A stretch of DNA of 64,000 nt from Scytolyngbya sp. HA4215-MV1 (GTDB taxonomy: Bacteria; Cyanobacteriota; Cyanobacteriia; Leptolyngbyales; Leptolyngbyaceae), in contig JAHHIA010000011.1 of NCBI GenBank assembly GCA_019359045.1, forward strand, positions 209,081-273,080, written 5' to 3'. The translations under genes and the position numbers were made by a program. The notes beneath the pieces were generated by a model, which saw only the letters and a program-made list of their open reading frames with translations, was not told the DNA's origin and made no database searches. This document shows, piece by piece, positions 8,717-18,843 of this stretch; position 1 is the stretch's first letter; each line of letters opens with the position of its first letter.

Positions 8717-9413
8717 TATCAATCAGCAGTACTCGTTTTCCCAACTGGGTCAACATTGCAGCTAGATTAATCGTTAAAGTTGTTTTGCCTACCCCACCTT
8801 TATTATTGAAAACAGTAATAATCATAGACTTAGATCCCTTTTTAGAAGATGGGTCAATACTTTCGGATTGTTTTCTAAATAGTTTCAACATTTCCTGATT
8901 TTGAAATGCATTTGAAATCAAATTTGCGAATTTTAAATGAATTTGTTGTTGGCTATGATCCAATGCGTTTCTAACCTTTAGACAAGTTGCTTTGCTCAGC
9001 AACTTATAAATTAAGCCAAAATTTTTGACCAAGGTTGATTGAGAATATTCAGAAATTGTGACAACCTGCCCCTGATATTGATAAAGCAGATGAAATAGAT
9101 AGCCATTCGTCAGAAGACCCAGCGTCGATCTTGAGTGCCGCATGTATTCACTAATTTGCCAAATACTTTGAGAAATTTTTTTGTCAGGTGCTTTTACTTC
9201 AATGACTAAATAGGGTGGATGATGACCCAATAGAGTGGGAGGATGTACCAAGAAATCTGCTTTATTTTTGCCAATTCCAGCCTGAGATTTCCAATCCGTA
9301 TTACGATAGCCAAGGATGTTAAGCAGTGGCAGCACAACTTTATGTGCAATATCGGACTCATTACTTTGGGGTGTGATAGAGGTCAAAAATCTGAATTGAT
9401 GAGAGGTATTCAA
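8709..9413 (-). CDS. HsdR_N-like domain fused to a truncated ParA ATPase
   Basis: A 234-residue protein. Residues about 15-140 look like the HsdR N-terminal PD-(D/E)XK-like module found outside restriction enzymes ([11 protein letters not shown]...[12 protein letters not shown]: the D-x(n)-ExK signature). From about residue 197 it turns into a ParA/MinD-type ATPase ([36 protein letters not shown]), carrying the deviant Walker A box and the first switch aspartates. The frame stops directly after IDND, where a full ParA would continue for about 200 residues. The ParB-like gene overlaps the stop. The result looks like a deletion joining the beginning of parA to the middle of parB, so the ATPase is probably non-functional. 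The fusion of HsdR_N with ParA is itself seen in cyanobacterial AAA proteins. Confidence 0.6.
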   Translation of the reverse strand: MNTSHQFRFLTSITPQSNESDIAHKVVLPLLNILGYRNTDWKSQAGIGKNKADFLVHPPTLLGHHPPYLVIEVKAPDKKISQSIWQISEYMRHSRSTLGLLTNGYLFHLLYQYQGQVVTISEYSQSTLVKNFGLIYKLLSKATCLKVRNALDHSQQQIHLKFANLISNAFQNQEMLKLFRKQSESIDPSSKKGSKSMIITVFNNKGGVGKTTLTINLAAMLTQLGKRVLLIDND

Positions 9414-9468
9414 CGGATTGATTTAAGCGATCGAGAGGACTCTTATTAGTTTAACGACAGATAATTCT

Positions 9469-9743
9469 ATGATCACTTTATGCAAAGAATTTTTGCGATC
9501 GCCTTTCTACGGTAATCAATTCAACATACAAGCAGCTCATTCTCAGACGCGGTTGGCTTTGAAATTGACAACAGCAGCCTACAATAAAAATGATCTGTAT
9601 ACAATACTGACAGAATCTTTGGAAATAGCTATCTTTATCGATCAGCCAGAAGTGCTGAAGCAACTTTTCGTCAGATGAGAAATCATCCGTGAATTTGCTC
9701 CAGCACTCGAAAACTACATTGCGATCGAACTCATGGACAACTA
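9469..9743 (+). pseudogene. Small hypothetical gene with an in-frame TGA
   Basis: A 69-codon frame from ATG 9469 (MITLCKEFLRSPFYG...) ends at TGA 9676-9678. The same frame then continues for 21 codons ([21 protein letters not shown]) to TAA at 9741-9743. The amphipathic composition is similar on both sides, which suggests one ~91-residue helical protein interrupted by a nonsense codon. No family is recognised. It is divergent from the ParA-like gene and convergent with ilvD, whose stop overlaps its last codons. Confidence 0.35.
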
Positions 9744-11426
9744 ATCCAGCCCCAAATCGGTGACTGCGCCCATACTGCTGGAAGCGACCAGCTTGGCGTA
9801 TTTTGCTAGCACTCCTCGGCTATAGCGGGGGTTAGGCGGTTGCCATGCTGCACGGCGTTTTGCTAGTTCCTCATCGGGAACATTCAGTTGCAGCAGGCGT
9901 GCGGGAGCATCGATCGTAATCGAGTCGCCTTCCTGCACCAGAGCGATCGTCCCCCCCACAAAGGCTTCGGGTGCAACGTGACCCACTACCATGCCATAGG
10001 TGCCACCAGAGAAGCGTCCATCCGTAATCAATCCCACTGCATCCCCCAACCCTGCACCAATAATGGCAGAAGTGGGAGCCAGCATCTCGCGCATACCGGG
10101 TCCACCTTTGGGTCCTTCGTAACGAACGACAATCACATCACCAGGATGGATTTTGCCTGCCAGGACGGCATCTAAACAGGCTTCTTCGGACTCAAATACG
10201 CGGGCAGGGCCGGTAATCTGGGGATTCTTCACCCCGGTGATTTTGGCAACGGCGCCTTCAGTTGCCAGGTTGCCTTTGAGAATTGCCAGATGCCCAGTAG
10301 CGTAGAGGGGATTGCCCCAGGGACGAATTACATCCTGATCGGGGCGGGGTTCGGCGGGGATGTCCGCCAGCAGTTCGGCAACCGTTTGTCCGGTGATAGT
10401 AATGCAGTCGCCGTGGAGCAGTCCATTCACCAGCAACATTTTCATCACCTGGGGAATGCCGCCTGCTTTGTGCAAATCGGTGGCAACATAGCGACCGGAA
10501 GGCTTGAGATCGCATAGGACAGGTACCCGCGCCCGAATCGTCTCGAAATCATCGAGAACTAGGGGAACTCCCGCTGCATGCGCGATCGCCAGAAAATGCA
10601 ACACAGCATTAGTGGAACCGCCGATCGCCATAATCACCGAAATCGCATTTTCGATCGACTGACGAGTAATAATCTGGCGGGGCAGCAACTGGTTGCGGAT
10701 GGCTTGCACCAGCGCGGTTGCTGATTTTTCGGCACTATCAGCTTTCTCCGCATCTTCGGCTGCCATGGTGGAAGAATACATCAGGCTCATCCCCATCGCT
10801 TCAAACGCTGAGGACATCGTATTTGCGGTGAACATCCCACCACAGGAACCTGCACCAGGGCAGGCGTGGCGCTCCACCGCCATCAATTCTTCTTCAGTAA
10901 TTTTTCCAGCACTCTGTTGACCGACCGCTTCAAACGCGCTGACGACCGTCAAATCACGTCCGTCCAGATGTCCCGGTTTAATGGTGCCGCCATAAACGAA
11001 GATACCGGGAATATTCATGCGGGCGATCGCAATCATGGCACCGGGCATATTTTTGTCGCAACCGCCGATCGCTACCACACCATCCATGCTTTGCCCCATG
11101 CAAGCAGTTTCGATCGAGTCGGCAATCACATCTCGCGATACCAGCGAATACTTCATCCCCTCCGTACCCATGGAGATGCCATCGCTGATGGTAATGGTGC
11201 CAAACATTTGCGGCATTGCGCCTGCTGCCCGCGCCCCGGCTTCTGCCCGTTTTGCCAGTGGCTCAATGCCCATGTTACAGGGAGTAATGGTGCTGTGTCC
11301 GTTGGCAATTCCGACGATGGGTTTGCTAAAGTCTTCATCCCGAAACCCAACTGCTCGTAACATGGCGCGGTTGGGCGATCGTTGCACACCCTGGGTGACG
11401 ACCTGGCTTTTGATATTGTCTGGCAT
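9741..11426 (-). CDS. ilvD: Dihydroxy-acid dehydratase
   Basis: Converts 2,3-dihydroxy-isovalerate and 2,3-dihydroxy-3-methylvalerate to the 2-oxo acids, the third common step of Val/Ile/Leu synthesis, using an iron-sulfur cluster and Mg2+. IlvD/Edd hallmarks are present: [13 protein letters not shown], the first signature [31 protein letters not shown], and the late signature with [21 protein letters not shown]. The frame is open further upstream, but starting at ATG 11426 ([10 protein letters not shown]) gives 561 residues, the usual length in the family. The upstream 48 codons look non-coding. Cyanobacterial-type sequence throughout and no sign of damage. Confidence 0.97.
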   Translation of the reverse strand: MPDNIKSQVVTQGVQRSPNRAMLRAVGFRDEDFSKPIVGIANGHSTITPCNMGIEPLAKRAEAGARAAGAMPQMFGTITISDGISMGTEGMKYSLVSRDVIADSIETACMGQSMDGVVAIGGCDKNMPGAMIAIARMNIPGIFVYGGTIKPGHLDGRDLTVVSAFEAVGQQSAGKITEEELMAVERHACPGAGSCGGMFTANTMSSAFEAMGMSLMYSSTMAAEDAEKADSAEKSATALVQAIRNQLLPRQIITRQSIENAISVIMAIGGSTNAVLHFLAIAHAAGVPLVLDDFETIRARVPVLCDLKPSGRYVATDLHKAGGIPQVMKMLLVNGLLHGDCITITGQTVAELLADIPAEPRPDQDVIRPWGNPLYATGHLAILKGNLATEGAVAKITGVKNPQITGPARVFESEEACLDAVLAGKIHPGDVIVVRYEGPKGGPGMREMLAPTSAIIGAGLGDAVGLITDGRFSGGTYGMVVGHVAPEAFVGGTIALVQEGDSITIDAPARLLQLNVPDEELAKRRAAWQPPNPRYSRGVLAKYAKLVASSSMGAVTDLGLD

Positions 11427-11635
11427 GACTAATAGGGTTCCGTAAAGCGATTTGAGGAGTGAGTGAGCATTTGCTGCTAGCAATGAGCCATTCGCGATTG
11501 AGTCGTTTTTGGTCAGCAACTCACCTTTTTGATTCTCGCAAACCAAAGGGCAGTTTCGACGGAGAAACATGTAACGGTTTCTCTCGTTTTCTCACAAATC
11601 AACTTCCATGCCCCTCGCCCGTTCACCCCTCCACC

Positions 11636-12676
11636 CTAAAACCCTAATCGCGTCACAATTCGATCACGAAAAGACATGGCAAACAACATCAGGCGCTTTA
11701 AGGCATAGCAGCGTTGCATGGGAGACGATCGCATCTCTGTTTCCGGTTCTGGTGCCACAATACTCTTCACTTCGTAAAGGCAATACTCCCCACTTTTGCC
11801 GGGTATCTCCACCTGAAAGCATTGATTCACTGTGACCTTTTCTATCACTTGTTGATACGCTTCTTCGGAAATTAGAAATTGAGTGCCGAGCTTTTTGTTG
11901 GCAGATTCGATGCGGCTTGCCAGATTGACCGCATCACCGATCGCAGTCATTTTGGGATTTTTAGGATCGCCGATCGTGCCCAGCACTACACAGCCATAGT
12001 GAATGCCAATGCCAATTCGCAACCGCTGTCCATAGAGGGTTTCCAGCGAAGGATTCAAAGCTTCCACTGCTTTCAACATGTCTACCCCGGCGCGAATCGC
12101 TTCTTCAACAGCGCGATCGGGTTGCTCGACCCCAAACAACGCCATGAACCCATCGCCCATGTAGACATTAATCATGCCGTGATGACGGTTGATCACCTGC
12201 GCCATGCGCTGAAAATAGCGATTAAGGACGTAAATGACGTCATAGGGCAACAAAAGCTCGGAAAAGGCGGTAAACCCACGAATATCGGCAAACAAGATGG
12301 CAACGTCTTTCTCTTCCCCCATCATATGGGGTGTCACCTTACCAAAGGCTTGTCCTTGAAACAGTTCCATGTCTTCGGCATCTAGGGACAGTCGCCGCAG
12401 GGTAATCCGTCCCTCGCTTTGAATGGCAGTCTGACAAGCCAAACGTACTGTTGGGTCAAGACCCAGTTGTTTGGCTAAGGCCGTTTCAGCGACAGTGCGG
12501 GGGGCACAGTGCTCCTGTCCCTCCAAAATGATCACCCGACAGGTCGAACAACGGGCATTGCCACCGCAGACATGGGTATGGGGAATTCCGGCTGCCAGGG
12601 AGACATCTAGCAATGTATAGGCATCTTGTTCGGCATCAACCAGCTTTTGATCGGGCAGATAGTAGATTTGTGACAT
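11636..12676 (-). CDS. Class III adenylate/guanylate cyclase with N-terminal [2Fe-2S] ferredoxin domain
   Basis: A 346-residue soluble protein. Residues 1-95 form a ferredoxin domain with cluster ligands Cys37, Cys43, Cys46 and Cys81 (C-x5-C-x2-C-x34-C), the adrenodoxin-like spacing. Residues about 115-300 are a class III nucleotidyl cyclase domain: metal-binding Asp in ILFADIRGFTAFSE, MGDGFMALFG, RIGIGIHYG and NPKMTAIGDAVNLASRIE. It therefore probably makes cAMP or cGMP under control of the redox state or occupancy of the Fe-S cluster. The C-terminal ~40 residues are basic and helical (ALKRLMLFAMSFRDRIV) and could touch the membrane. Architecture is clear; redox control is inference. Confidence 0.92.
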   Translation of the reverse strand: MSQIYYLPDQKLVDAEQDAYTLLDVSLAAGIPHTHVCGGNARCSTCRVIILEGQEHCAPRTVAETALAKQLGLDPTVRLACQTAIQSEGRITLRRLSLDAEDMELFQGQAFGKVTPHMMGEEKDVAILFADIRGFTAFSELLLPYDVIYVLNRYFQRMAQVINRHHGMINVYMGDGFMALFGVEQPDRAVEEAIRAGVDMLKAVEALNPSLETLYGQRLRIGIGIHYGCVVLGTIGDPKNPKMTAIGDAVNLASRIESANKKLGTQFLISEEAYQQVIEKVTVNQCFQVEIPGKSGEYCLYEVKSIVAPEPETEMRSSPMQRCYALKRLMLFAMSFRDRIVTRLGF

Positions 12677-12996
12677 ATGAGATTTTCAGGATCTCCTGTT
12701 GGGATCTACACTAGCCTACTCAAGGAAACCGGAAGTCGTTAGTAGATGGCTTGACTCGCGTTGTGTTGGAATAAAAATCGGGATGCTTAGTGGTGCAGAA
12801 AACTCAGGTCGGTCTCAAAAACTGGGATATCCCCCCTCATACAGGACTGAGAAGTAGCTGGGCTAAATTAAATTGAAGATGTTTTGGGGGTGGAGGGGGT
12901 AAAACCTCCTGCCTGGGGGCGCAGCCCCAAATCCCTTTCTTAACAATTAATTAGGGCTACTTACTTAGTTATCGGATGAATCAATAGAAAGCAGAC
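12677..12996. other. Intergenic between cyclase and PPC-domain gene
   Basis: These 320 bases separate divergently transcribed genes and presumably include both promoters. The only structure seen is a small G/C hairpin near 12912-12930 (TGGGG ... CCCCA) in a GC-rich patch. No open frame of interest. Confidence 0.4.
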
Positions 12997-13425
12997 ATGA
13001 TAAAAACGTTTGCCTTGCGGTTAAATCCAGGTGAGGATCTTAAAAATTGCCTGTTAGAATTCACTGTGCAGCATCAGATCCAGGCAGGCTTCATTTTGAC
13101 GACAGTGGGCAGTCTTCAGCAAGCCGCCATTCGTTTTGCCGCCCAGCCCCAAAGCCAAATCTTGACAGGTCGATTTGAAATTGTTTCGTTGGTGGGAACG
13201 CTGTCTCGGGATGGCGCACATCTGCATATTGCTATTTCAGATCAACGGGGCACTACGATCGGGGGGCATGTCGATCTCGGTTGCATCATTTACACAACCG
13301 CAGAAATTGTGGTTGGACAAAGTCGAGATTATCAATTTTCGCGATCGCTGGATGAGCAAACGGGGTATTGGGAATTGCAGATTGGGATGAAGGATGGAGA
13401 GCAGGGGGATGGCGCAGAGGAGTAA
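12997..13425 (+). CDS. PPC/DUF296 domain protein
   Basis: A 142-residue protein covering the whole PPC (plants and prokaryotes conserved, DUF296) fold: FALRLNPGEDLK at the N-terminus, GFILTTVGSLQQAAIRFA, FEIVSLVGTLS, AHLHIAISDQRGTTIGGHV and GCIIYTTAEIVV. The conserved HLHI...GGH histidines of bacterial members (possible metal ligands) are present. Prokaryotic PPC proteins stand alone and form trimers; function is mostly unknown, with some DNA-binding claims for plant AT-hook versions. There is no AT hook here. It precedes pbpC on the same strand by 83 bp. Confidence 0.88.
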   Translation: MIKTFALRLNPGEDLKNCLLEFTVQHQIQAGFILTTVGSLQQAAIRFAAQPQSQILTGRFEIVSLVGTLSRDGAHLHIAISDQRGTTIGGHVDLGCIIYTTAEIVVGQSRDYQFSRSLDEQTGYWELQIGMKDGEQGDGAEE

Positions 13426-13508
13426 TGGGGAAGATGGAGGCGTTTTGAGTTGACTCAGAGTTCATTGCTAGACAACTGGTTCCTACTTACTCATCGAAAA
13501 GCGCGTTA

Positions 13509-15995
13509 ATGTTTCAAAAAATTGCTCCAATTTTTACTTTTTTGCAGGGTGGGGGGCAACGACTCTGGCAAATGTGGCACGGGTTGCGCTGGTGGTGGCG
13601 ATCGCTGGTGGTGGCGTTGATATTGGCGTTAGTAGTGAGATCGCTGCCTTATTTGGCTCCGATTCGGGCGGTGGATCTCGTGCAGGATCAGCAAGCGATC
13701 GAGTTGAGCGATCGCAATGGGTTATTGTTGGGGACTTTGTTGACTCGGGATCAGGAACATACGGCAGCAGTGCCGTTGCAGCAAGTCTCGCCACAGTTTA
13801 TCCAGGCAATTGTCGCAGCAGAGGATGGACGGTTTTATCAGCATGGGGCGGTGGATTTGCGGGCGATCGTCCGCTCGGCGCTGGAAGCAATGCGTTCTCG
13901 TAGGATTTTGAGTGGGGCTTCGACCATCACCATGCAATTGGCGCGCATGATTGATCCCATCCCGCGCACCATTTCGGGCAAGTTGCGAGAAATCTGGACA
14001 GCCTGGCGATTGGTGGCTGGCATGAGTCGGGATGAGGTGCTTCAGGCTTATATCAATCGGTTACCGATGGGGGGCAATATCTATGGTGTGGAAGCGGCAG
14101 CTCGGACTTATTTTGCCATCCCTGCCAGTGACCTGAACCTGGCACAAGCTAGTCTGCTAGCAGCCTTGCCCAATGATCCGGTCTATCTCAATCCTTACGA
14201 TCGCTGGCAACCGTTGAAAGAGCGGCAGGCATATGTGCTGGAGCGCATGGTCAAGGATAAACACATTGCTCCAGCTCAGGCCGAACAAGCTTACCGAGAA
14301 GCGGTCACATTGCAACCACGTCAGCAGGGAATTGTGGCAGCGCCACATTTTCTGTTCTGGGTTGCCAGTCAGTTACCTCAAGGACATCCGGCAAAAGTTC
14401 GTACAACGATCGATTTGCCGTTGCAGCAGTTTGTCGAAACACAGGTTACCCAGGTATTGCGATCGCTTGCCAGCCACAATGTCCATCATGCTGCTGCCTT
14501 GGTCATCGACAGCCATTCTGGCGAGGTACTGGCGTATGTTGGTTCTCCCAACTACTTTACGGAAGCAACTGGGGGACGCAATGATGGCGTGCAGGCATTG
14601 CGCCAACCTGGTTCCACCCTGAAGCCCTTTCTCTATCAACTGGCATTGGAAAATCGGGTGATTCACCCCAATACTGTGCTGGCAGATGTGCCTACTCACT
14701 ATGCGATTTCCACGGAACAAACCTATAGCCCACAGGATTACAGCGAAACCTTTCAAGGTCCAGTGCGGGTGCGGCTGGCTCTTGCCAATTCGCTGAATGT
14801 TCCTGCTGTGCGCGTGTTGGAAAAAGTGGGGGTTGCTGCGTTTCTCGATCGGTTGCACCAACTGGGGTTTGCCCATCTAACCCAGCCTCCAGAATATTAT
14901 GGACTGGGTTTGACACTGGGCAGTGGCGAAGTCAGTCTTTGGGAACTGGCACGCGCTTATGGAGTGATGGCAAAGCGGGGGGAAGTGTTTGAGTTAACAG
15001 GTGTGAAGTTGGCAGGAGTCAGGAGTCGGGAGATAGGAGACAGGAGACAGGAATTGCACTCTGCTACTCCCGCTTACCCTACCCTCGCGTCTTCCCGTCT
15101 CAAGCCTGACCCTGATACTTGGTCTCTGATTGTGGATATGCTGAGCGATCGCCATGCCCGTGCCCGTGCCTTTGGCGTTCATTCAATTTTAGATTTACCG
15201 TTTGCGACGGCAGTGAAAACAGGGACTTCTTCTCAATTTCGGGATACCTGGGCGATCGGGTTTTCCAGCGATTATATTGTGGCAACTTGGGTGGGCAATT
15301 TTGATGGGGAGTCAATGCGCCAGGTGTCTGGGGTAACGGGGGCTGCTCCCCTCTGGAGTCGCATTTTGTTGCACTTGCATGAACAGCAGGACCCCGCTCC
15401 TTTTCCGCAGCCATCAGGCATGGTAAAGCGCCCTGTTTGTGCGTTGTCTGGCTTGAAGCCTACCCCCGCCTGTCCATCGGTTGTGCAGGAATACTTTTAT
15501 CCACAAGATTTGGCTGACTATGAACGTCAGCCGGATACGTTCTATCAGCTCTTGGCTCCGGCGCGTGCGGGGCAACCGCCGCGCTATCGATTGAATTTGC
15601 CGCGAGAATATGATGAATGGCTGGCAATGCAACAAACTTCGGGGGATGCTGAGTTAGCAAATGCAAAAAATGTGGAATCGCTATCAGGTTTGCGAATTGT
15701 TGCGCCTCGGAATGGAGATCAGTTTTTGCTCGATCCGGTAGATGCAGGTGCAAATGCTCCTCAAAAGCTGGAATTCAAGTTGGTCGGTTGTTCTGGGCAG
15801 GCGGTGGAATGGTGGCTAAATGGACAAAAATTGGTAGGAACCTCTGGTGGTTCGCTGTTTTGGTCGATGCGTCCGGGCAACTGGACATTGGAGGTCAAGT
15901 GTGGTGAACAGCGCGATCGCGTCCAATTTCAAGTGCAAATTGCTGAGTCAGGCACCAGCGATCGGCGTGGCTTCTCCGTTTCACCTGATCAATAA
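13509..15995 (+). CDS. pbpC: Penicillin-binding protein 1C
   Basis: A bifunctional peptidoglycan synthase of 828 residues. One membrane anchor lies at about 30-46. The GT51 glycosyltransferase domain has catalytic Glu105 in AAEDGRFYQHG and the GASTITMQLAR motif. The transpeptidase domain has SxxK at Ser369-Lys372 (PGSTLKPF), SxN at 428-430 and KTGT at 570-573. A C-terminal BiPBP_C-like beta domain (about 710-815) marks the PBP1C subfamily. Residues ~502-531 are an in-frame insertion of heptamer repeats between SxN and KTG; all catalytic motifs stay intact. No alpha-2-macroglobulin gene, the common partner of pbpC, is adjacent. Confidence 0.93.
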   Translation: MFQKIAPIFTFLQGGGQRLWQMWHGLRWWWRSLVVALILALVVRSLPYLAPIRAVDLVQDQQAIELSDRNGLLLGTLLTRDQEHTAAVPLQQVSPQFIQAIVAAEDGRFYQHGAVDLRAIVRSALEAMRSRRILSGASTITMQLARMIDPIPRTISGKLREIWTAWRLVAGMSRDEVLQAYINRLPMGGNIYGVEAAARTYFAIPASDLNLAQASLLAALPNDPVYLNPYDRWQPLKERQAYVLERMVKDKHIAPAQAEQAYREAVTLQPRQQGIVAAPHFLFWVASQLPQGHPAKVRTTIDLPLQQFVETQVTQVLRSLASHNVHHAAALVIDSHSGEVLAYVGSPNYFTEATGGRNDGVQALRQPGSTLKPFLYQLALENRVIHPNTVLADVPTHYAISTEQTYSPQDYSETFQGPVRVRLALANSLNVPAVRVLEKVGVAAFLDRLHQLGFAHLTQPPEYYGLGLTLGSGEVSLWELARAYGVMAKRGEVFELTGVKLAGVRSREIGDRRQELHSATPAYPTLASSRLKPDPDTWSLIVDMLSDRHARARAFGVHSILDLPFATAVKTGTSSQFRDTWAIGFSSDYIVATWVGNFDGESMRQVSGVTGAAPLWSRILLHLHEQQDPAPFPQPSGMVKRPVCALSGLKPTPACPSVVQEYFYPQDLADYERQPDTFYQLLAPARAGQPPRYRLNLPREYDEWLAMQQTSGDAELANAKNVESLSGLRIVAPRNGDQFLLDPVDAGANAPQKLEFKLVGCSGQAVEWWLNGQKLVGTSGGSLFWSMRPGNWTLEVKCGEQRDRVQFQVQIAESGTSDRRGFSVSPDQ
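15003..15100 (+). repeat. Heptamer (STRR-type) repeat insert in pbpC
   Basis: Several degenerate 7-bp units (GGAGTCA, GGAGACA and variants) lie around 15011-15052, followed by a pyrimidine-rich stretch resembling the complementary repeat type. The insert is a multiple of three and encodes an Arg/Glu-rich loop between two transpeptidase motifs. Confidence 0.65.
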
Positions 15996-16127
15996 GCCCT
16001 GCCTGGGAAAGCGTTGCTAAATTTTCCCACTACGGCTCTGATAGCCGATGGAAAAATGGCACTTCCCTTGAGGGGCAATGAAACGAATCGTTGCGATGAA
16101 TCCTCTCTAGGTCCTTAATCAATCGGC

Positions 16128-18686
16128 TTACTCTCCAATCAAAACAAATGCTGCCCAATTACTGGGTTCGGGATACTGAGTCCGGGTGGTAAGCATGGCT
16201 TGACGTAGGGCTTGAGCTTTGTCGGGGTTTTGGCTGAGATTGCGGTAAAACTGAGTCATCAAGGTGGCAGTAGGTGCATCAGGAATTGCCCATAGAGAGA
16301 CAATGAGACTGGTCGCGCCAGCACTAAGGAACGATCGTGAAAGTCCTAAAACACCATCTCCGGTAATTTTGCCTTGTCCAGTGTTGCAGGCGCTGAGGAC
16401 AATCAGATCAGCGTTTAGCTTGAGGTGCAGGACTTCGTTTGCCGTGAGAAAACCGTCTGATTTGTCATCTGGTGCAAGGGCGATCGCGCTTTGTAATCCC
16501 TGCAAGTTGTCAAGGATGCCGTGGGTTGCTAGGTGGGCGATGCGGACTTTGGAAAGTTGCTGAACGATGGTGGTTTCGGTGGCTTGCTTGCCAATATAGG
16601 GTTGAGTTTTGAGGAGGGATGCGATCGCTTTGGCTTCGGTTTCGCTACCCGGAAGGGATGCAAGTTGATCTGGAGGTTGGTCGATCTCAAAGAGCAGACT
16701 GGGCATGGTGGGGTTGCCAACAACCAGGGCAGACTGAGAAAGTGAATCTCTTAGCCTGCTAGAGGCGTGCTTGATCTGTTGGGTCAGTTGCAAAATTTGG
16801 ATTGAGGGTGCAGTGTCGAGTGTATGGGCTTCGATCAGATATTTACCAGTGCTGTCTTTGAGCGCAGCGAAGGGAACCAGGTAGAGGGTATCTTGCGGGA
16901 TGAAGGTAAGGTGTTGAGTGGGGTCGGTAGGCAGCAGGTCGGCGATCGGTTGAATCAGTAAATCATAAAGCTGACGCAGTGTTTTCTCTTCATCTTGCTT
17001 GGCATCCTCTGCTTTAGGGCGCGTAGGCCGACCGCGTACCCCAATTTCTTCAAAGGATGATGTGATCAGGTCTGCTAGCTTTTGCTGAGGCAGTTGGGTC
17101 TTGAGATCAACCGATCGAAAAGCGATTTCTCCAGTCGGCTTAATCACCCAAATATAGAGATCCGTTTCTTTGGGCTTGTCTTGTCCCCAGCGAAATTCCA
17201 GAGTGTCGGTATACCCAACCAGATCAGGACTGATGACCGAATATTCAACCAGGGTAGAATTTTGGGCTTTAGCGATTTGTTTTATTTGCTCCAAATTGGG
17301 TGGGGTAATTTTTGCTTGGGCTTGGGAGTCGATGGCTAAACGATTTGTCAACAAGTCGATATATGCCCGGGTCCGTCCGGCTTCTGAAACTTCCAGGGCT
17401 TCATCGGTGCGTTTTTGAGCAACCAACGTTTCTTGGAGGTTGTGATAAAGGATGTTGGTCATTTCATATTGGCTACGCAGGTCGTCGTTGTAGCTGGTAT
17501 TACTGTCGTTATAGAGATTGCTACTGCCTTCCGTCAGGACTGCACGAGATTGGGCATAATGCTCGATCGCCCGCTTTAAGGCAATTTCTGCCTCTTGTAG
17601 TTGTCCTGTGTGCAGATAAAAGGCGCCCAGGTGGTCATAAAAAATGGCATCCGGATCATTCTGGACTTGTGCAATTTGTTTTTGCAGATCGATCGCTTTG
17701 GCAGCATTTCCAGTCCAGCCATAGACGAGGCTGATTTGATCCAGCACTTGTTGCTGCGTCGTGCGTCCCAAATCTTCATCCATCACCGTGGTCATCTGCA
17801 TCGCTTGATCCAGCATTTGCAGCGTTGATTTCAGATCTTTTTGTGCGGCATAGCTCGTCGCCATTCCCTGTAATGCTTCGGCTGCCAGAAAGGGATCTTT
17901 GATCGCTGATGCATTTCGCAAAGCCTGGAGAAAGGCTTCTACGGCTTTGTGGGGGTCTCCCTGCTCCAGGTAAACTTCGCCCAATTGGGCAAGGTACGTA
18001 TTTTGTTCCTGGGGATCAGCCCCCGCATTGAGGGCGATCGTCTGTTGCAATGCTTTAACGGCTGCCGGATAATTTCCCATTTCGTGATAGGCGCGCGATA
18101 GGTAATACAATGCCAATGTTTCTCTGGCAGAGTCTTTGTCTTGTCGCACCATGGGCAAATACATAGCATAGGTTTGCAGCGTTTTAGCATAGTTCTCGGC
18201 AAATAGATATGTCGTGCCCAGTTCTGCCAAGACAATTTTTTGGCTCTCGCGATCGCCCTTCTGTCGCAATCTCTGCAACTCTTGTTCTAGAAACTCGACG
18301 TTTCCTCCCACAGCAATTTTATTGTGTGCCTTGGCGAGTTTCTCAATGATGTCAGATTCTTCATTCCGGGCTTTAATCGTGCGTGCCAGGGTTAACCCTG
18401 GCTGGTAGGTCTGGATCGCTTTCTGAAATTCGCCAAAGTAGAGGTAAGCGTCTCCAGCTTTCCGAATCACCTCGACTTCTTTCGCTTGATCCTTTACCCG
18501 TCTTGCTTCTGCCAAATCAGCATCATAAGTTGCGAGAATACTTCGCCACAGTTTTTGCTCACAATCTGCACCCGGAACACAGTCTTGTGCCAGCACGGAT
18601 ACGGGACGGAGGAATTGTCCCGCACTAATGGTGAGGGTTGCGATCGTCAGCAGAAGAGCCAAACCCCGCACACGGGTAAATTGCAT
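16128..18686 (-). CDS. Secreted TPR-CHAT protein (caspase-like)
   Basis: About 852 residues from ATG 18684-18686; an upstream TTG would add only two residues. A signal peptide is visible (LALLLTIATLTISAG, cleavage near VLA-QD). Residues ~45-430 contain multiple TPR repeats (GDAYLYFGEFQKAIQTY, LGEVYLEQGDPHKAVEAF, LGAFYLHTGQLQEAEIALKRAIEHY). A coiled segment leads to a C-terminal CHAT domain (about 540-852). The caspase-type dyad is present: His722 in IAHLATHG and Cys767 in VLSACNTG. CHAT proteases belong to the caspase/separase clan; many cyanobacterial members are exported and their substrates are unknown. No adjacent effector gene indicates a defence role here. Confidence 0.92.
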   Translation of the reverse strand: MQFTRVRGLALLLTIATLTISAGQFLRPVSVLAQDCVPGADCEQKLWRSILATYDADLAEARRVKDQAKEVEVIRKAGDAYLYFGEFQKAIQTYQPGLTLARTIKARNEESDIIEKLAKAHNKIAVGGNVEFLEQELQRLRQKGDRESQKIVLAELGTTYLFAENYAKTLQTYAMYLPMVRQDKDSARETLALYYLSRAYHEMGNYPAAVKALQQTIALNAGADPQEQNTYLAQLGEVYLEQGDPHKAVEAFLQALRNASAIKDPFLAAEALQGMATSYAAQKDLKSTLQMLDQAMQMTTVMDEDLGRTTQQQVLDQISLVYGWTGNAAKAIDLQKQIAQVQNDPDAIFYDHLGAFYLHTGQLQEAEIALKRAIEHYAQSRAVLTEGSSNLYNDSNTSYNDDLRSQYEMTNILYHNLQETLVAQKRTDEALEVSEAGRTRAYIDLLTNRLAIDSQAQAKITPPNLEQIKQIAKAQNSTLVEYSVISPDLVGYTDTLEFRWGQDKPKETDLYIWVIKPTGEIAFRSVDLKTQLPQQKLADLITSSFEEIGVRGRPTRPKAEDAKQDEEKTLRQLYDLLIQPIADLLPTDPTQHLTFIPQDTLYLVPFAALKDSTGKYLIEAHTLDTAPSIQILQLTQQIKHASSRLRDSLSQSALVVGNPTMPSLLFEIDQPPDQLASLPGSETEAKAIASLLKTQPYIGKQATETTIVQQLSKVRIAHLATHGILDNLQGLQSAIALAPDDKSDGFLTANEVLHLKLNADLIVLSACNTGQGKITGDGVLGLSRSFLSAGATSLIVSLWAIPDAPTATLMTQFYRNLSQNPDKAQALRQAMLTTRTQYPEPSNWAAFVLIGE

Positions 18687-18843
18687 CGTCAAGCGTTGGG
18701 AAGAAACAGCTCTTTGACTGTAGCGACTTCAGTCCCCCGATCGCCAGTTGTGTAAAGCATTGTTTATCGCAAGAGTTAGGAATCTGGCTACCAAACCACC
18801 CTAAAATTACGTCATACTGGCTCTGGACAAGTGATGAGATACT

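Noticed and set aside
11427..11570. N-terminal extension of IlvD
   Set aside because: The extra 48 residues do not fit the family; ATG 11426 yields the standard 561 residues.
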